In this document: positions 60,381-64,000 of the stretch, one piece after another
Position numbering within the stretch: position 1 is the stretch's first letter
Layout of the letters: every line of letters starts with the position of its first letter
Assembly (NCBI GenBank): GCA_035235625.1
Contig: CP141149.1
Span: forward strand, 35,457,753-35,521,752
Source of the DNA: Saururus chinensis
Taxonomy: Eukaryota; Streptophyta; Magnoliopsida; Piperales; Saururaceae
DNA: 64,000 nt
Direction of reading: 5' to 3'
Notes under the pieces: model-generated
Told to the model about the DNA's origin: nothing
Database searches by the model: none
The model's input: the letters and a program-made list of their open reading frames with translations, nothing else
Translations under genes and position numbers: made by a program

Positions 60381-62058
60381 AGAGATAGAGAGAGGACTAA
60401 CATCTTGAAGTTGGCTCTATACTGAAAATAATAAATTGATACAATTATTTGTCATGGTAATCATGACTATGATTATTCTCATAGATATTTTTTTGAGAGA
60501 TGACGGAAATCATGATGGTAAGTATTGTTAATATGAATATCATAGTGTTTGTGTTCAAGTGTGACAACATTTTGAAATGATATGACTTTTGGGATTTAGT
60601 GGAGGATTTTTTTTTCTTGCGATTTTATGTGGATGACTTTGGATATCACACCTCAAATTGATATTAACTTAATTATGAAAGCAAAAATTGGTTATAATTT
60701 ATACAATGCAAGATATGAAAGGTGTGGTAGGGTCTACATCCTCCTTATACAATCTCGATATTCTCCTTTCTTGCCACCCCTATTGATTCAAACCCCAAAC
60801 TCTACTGCACTTTTTATGGCCTTTCAGGATGAGTACTATTTTGCCTCTTCCCTGCATTGTCACCTGGACTCCACCCTAGCCTCTGGGATGCTTGAGCCTC
60901 CCCCACCCACACTCATCTGTATCATGTGATAAGCCAATAATAAGTCTTTTCAACTTGAAGTTGAGTTAAAAGTTATCAAAGTTTTCTTTACTACAGTATT
61001 TTGGTTGATTTCGCTTGCTTTGCTTTGGCAGAAAGTTTGTGGTTGATAGGGATGACACTCCTTTTCACCTAAAAAGAAGCAAGCTGCGTTTGAGCTAAGC
61101 TTGGAGAGGAGGGAGATCTAGAGAAAGAAGTGGGATATATCTTTGCAAAATTGTACTCAATTTCGTATGTGGCAATTCCATCACATTTCAAAAACTACAT
61201 ACACTCTTAATTATACTATCATATAAACCAAATTGCGTGTATATAAATTTTATTTTTGGACTATTTTACCTATGTTTTTTACCTTGAATTCGTAGGTGCT
61301 TATACGACATGAACCCTATGTTCTAGGTTATGTTAATTTTAACTTGTTAATATTATATCTTGAACTTTTGAACTCGGATTCATGTATTTTTTTATTATTA
61401 TAAAGCCCTCAACAAGTTCCATCAAATGAGATCCCACACGACCATGTTTTCTAAAACTCTTTTGTGGGTCACATATATGCAAGACATTTCTAAAAAATAA
61501 TTTATTTCATTTTTGCCTATATTATACATGTTCAAATTTATGTATTTTTTACGCCATTCAAAAATTGCCTAATAGCTCTATCAAATGAGGCATGCCACCA
61601 AAGTAGTAATGAATATGAATAATGTACTTTACGACTCAAAATCCTTCGGTACCATTGTCTTTGGAGATCTATGACATAATATTTAGCCTATGAGACTTAG
61701 ACTTATAATTATTTATTATAAATGTATTTTGGTCAATATAGAGTTTGTATGTATCATTTATATTCGTTATGTATTGTAATTATATCATACAAGGTAGATC
61801 TTTGTTCAATACATACTATATTTTGATTTTATTTTATCTAATATATATATTTACACACATTATACGTGTGCATTATTGCTAGTGTCATTAATGTAAGTAT
61901 ATAAATGATGAAATATAATTATTAATACCATAATGTCAATATTAATTCACTCCTCTCTCCACTCCCACTCCATGGTCAACAACCCTCTTCTCCCTTCCAT
62001 TCCCCCCTCAATTGCGACCCTATAAGAATGTCACCCTCTTTTTATGTTAGGAGTGTTA

Positions 62059-62275
62059 GTGAATGTAGATATTTTTTATCATATAATAATAATAAATTAT
62101 ATTGTTAACACTAAGGGGTATAAATTTACTTTTTGAAATATTAAGAGAGTCAAGGGATGTAAGTAAGTGAATGTAGATATTTTTTATCATATAATAATAA
62201 TAAACTATATTGTTAACACTAAGGGGTATAAATTTACTTTTTGAAATATTAAGAGAGTCAAGGGATGTAAGTATA
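62059..62275 (+). repeat. 108-bp direct duplication, two copies
   Basis: Two almost identical copies starting GTGAATGTAGATATTTTTTA and ending AAGGGATGTAAGTA, offset by 108 bases. A single recent tandem duplication. Confidence 0.95.
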
Positions 62276-62555
62276 ATGAGGACATCTTCGAGTCAATATG
62301 ATATCATAAAATTAATTTAATAATATCATAGAATTAACCTCAAAACATGTGCGTAGTGCAAAAAAAAAACTGAAGATACATAAATTCCACGTAGATGTGG
62401 AAACTCCCCAAGTATAATTTACCATTTTTATTATAAAATTAAGTCATGGGGATCGTTATCTAGTTAGCATGAACATGAAACTTGGATACATTTTGTTCTT
62501 AAGAAGGGTGAGAATCGTCAAATGTATCAAATGGTGCGTCTGGGCCCATTCCTCC

Positions 62556-62576
62556 ACATGTGAACCGTTCACATGT
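62556..62576. repeat. Perfect palindrome ACATGTGAA-CCG-TTCACATGT
   Basis: Nine-base perfect arms around a three-base centre. It has no obvious gene to regulate. Confidence 0.85.
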
Positions 62577-63920
62577 AACCATCATTTGCATTGTCTCGTT
62601 GCTTGAGAGCAAAGCAAATGCAAGGGAGCAATTGTCCCCTAGGTAGAAAAGAAGATTCTTTCATTCTCCTTACTAACAATGAGCTTAGTATAAGTGACAC
62701 AAAGTAACCTTTATATTTAAAATTAATAATACATATACTAGCATATATCAATGTGCTAATATTACTTACGGTAATATATTTTACTATATTGGAGATTAAA
62801 GAGTTTTAGAAGTATTAACTTAGGCTAGAATCATGGTACGGGAGGAACAAAAAAACCTCTTCCGGCAGAAGTGTGAAATAGAGTCGCAAAATGTGGAAGC
62901 TCCTTTAATGTGAGCTTAGCGTAAGAAATGCATAGAAAATATCTAATTTTAAAATTGATAATATACATATTAATACACATTAACATAAATATTATATATA
63001 TTTACATACGCTAATATCTGCATTGTCGATCTTGAAAAACGCTCGGCTCACTATTAGAGCTAAACATAGAAAACGCTTCCCGCATAATAATAGGTTTAGC
63101 ACAATCGTGATAAAATCATAAAACTCATTGATTTGGGTTTTCAGCGTCTGGTCTTCAGCCAAAGTCGCTAACTGTATTCTTCCACCAAAAACAAAATAGA
63201 AAAGATAAGTCGCCAACTGTCGCTCTCTTCGAACGTGTCGACCAACTTATCCCTATAAATGCATTCATGTAATTAAAAGTCCGCAGTCGCACATGATTGA
63301 TGTCGTTTTCCGCGTCAAGACAATCTGTACAAACACCACACGCTTACTCGCCGCGGTTGCAACACTTCCGCAAACTTAGGCAGTAGACGTACTTCATAAG
63401 GTATAAATTGGCCAGGAAGCATTTTTTTATGTTTCCTATTGGGCGTAAAGAACGTACGAGGACGTAAACTTACACTAATGCTAATGCGTGTACTGTTAAT
63501 AAGCGTTTTGAATGCTACATTAATGACAATGAGCCCATATAAAATTATATAATAACTTTTTTATTTATAAAATAAATAATATATACTATAATATATATTA
63601 GTGCTAATGATATTAATATTAATATATATTATTAATTTTAAATATTTAAAACTGTATTTTAGACTTTTTACCAAAGAAGAGCATGAAAAATTCGATGCAC
63701 CCTTACGCTAGGCTCACGAGTTCCAGTCTTATGACTATACTTGCGAGTGAGGAAGAGGACTTTGGAACTACGGCGGCCAATAAAACTTCATCTTCCGAGA
63801 TCCACCATATCATATCTTGTGAGTTCTTTGTTCTCACTAAAAGAAAACATATCTGGTGGGAGCGGGAGGCCTTTTGATCCTTGTTCGCTGGCAGCTCTCC
63901 CGGAGTCCGGACCCAGCTCC

Positions 63921-64000
63921 ATGGGCGTACTGGCCCGCCAACCGCCTGCCCCTCACATCCCAGCCATTACCACGCTAACCAACCCCAAAGTAGCAGCGGC
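63921..64000 (+). CDS. Possible 5' end of a gene cut by the window edge
   Basis: The last ~130 bases turn GC-rich after several kb of AT-rich DNA, and an ATG at 63921 opens a frame that stays open to the edge (MGVLARQPPAPHIPAITTLT..). No family is recognised and no TATA box is placed, so this is only a hint. Confidence 0.2.
   Translation, partial: MGVLARQPPAPHIPAITTLTNPKVAA

Larger units (their letters stand above)
60381..63920. other. AT-rich intergenic sequence, no gene seen
   Basis: Open frames are short and without family resemblance. It holds the 108-bp tandem duplication at 62059-62275 and a short palindrome at 62556-62576; nothing else recognised. Confidence 0.5.

Noticed and set aside
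60627-60929. Plus-strand frame of 100 codons in the right spacer
   Set aside because: No domain, no promoter or splice support, and AT-rich surroundings; probably chance.

Overview
Nuclear DNA of a flowering plant, probably a eudicot or other broad-leaved angiosperm. The grounds are spliced genes with GT..AG introns, plant-only proteins (an oleosin, a CHUP1-type chloroplast positioning protein, GH28 polygalacturonases), AT-rich spacers, and a large load of LTR-retrotransposon remains with very long LTRs. The species cannot be named from the window.

Genes. At the left edge is the first exon of a secreted SMP-30/gluconolactonase-like gene (minus strand). Two near-identical ten-exon polygalacturonase genes (PG-A 3121-6210, PG-B 29402-32467, both plus strand) lie in a ~4.7 kb duplicated segment (about 2100-6898 and 28470-33110). 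PG-B has lost the AG acceptor of exon 6. A single-exon oleosin (33153-33647, minus) and a complete nine-exon CHUP1 homologue (34275-39725, minus, about 1023 aa) follow. No confident gene lies right of 39.7 kb; a short open frame in GC-rich sequence at the right edge may begin another.

Repeats. About 21.5 kb separates the PG copies. It is mostly a nest that can be unpacked by target-site duplications: a copia fossil is split by a ~3.0 kb solo LTR (family Z here), that by a ~3.3 kb solo LTR (family Y), that by an inverted Y LTR, and that by a gypsy-type element (family X) with a 5.1 kb LTR, a primer-binding site and a short internal region. Between 45.5 and 60.2 kb are further solo LTRs: W 45546-52613, itself holding V 46414-48061 and Y 48922-52286, then Y 53068-56384 and Z 57171-60152. 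Family letters are local labels. The long LTRs look like Ty3/gypsy chromovirus (Tekay/Del-like) LTRs, by their termini and the X primer-binding site and polypurine tract; this is inference. All are non-coding fossils.

Smaller elements are two related hAT-like non-autonomous transposons (1214-2036 and 40822-43055), a Tourist/PIF-Harbinger-like element carrying about 540 bp of GGN triplets (8438-9315), a Stowaway-like MITE (45076-45192), and many micro- and minisatellites.

The genes do not form a pathway. Polygalacturonases act on wall pectin, oleosin on seed oil bodies, and CHUP1 on chloroplast movement. The main story is local gene duplication followed by a repeat-driven expansion that pushed the copies 26 kb apart.
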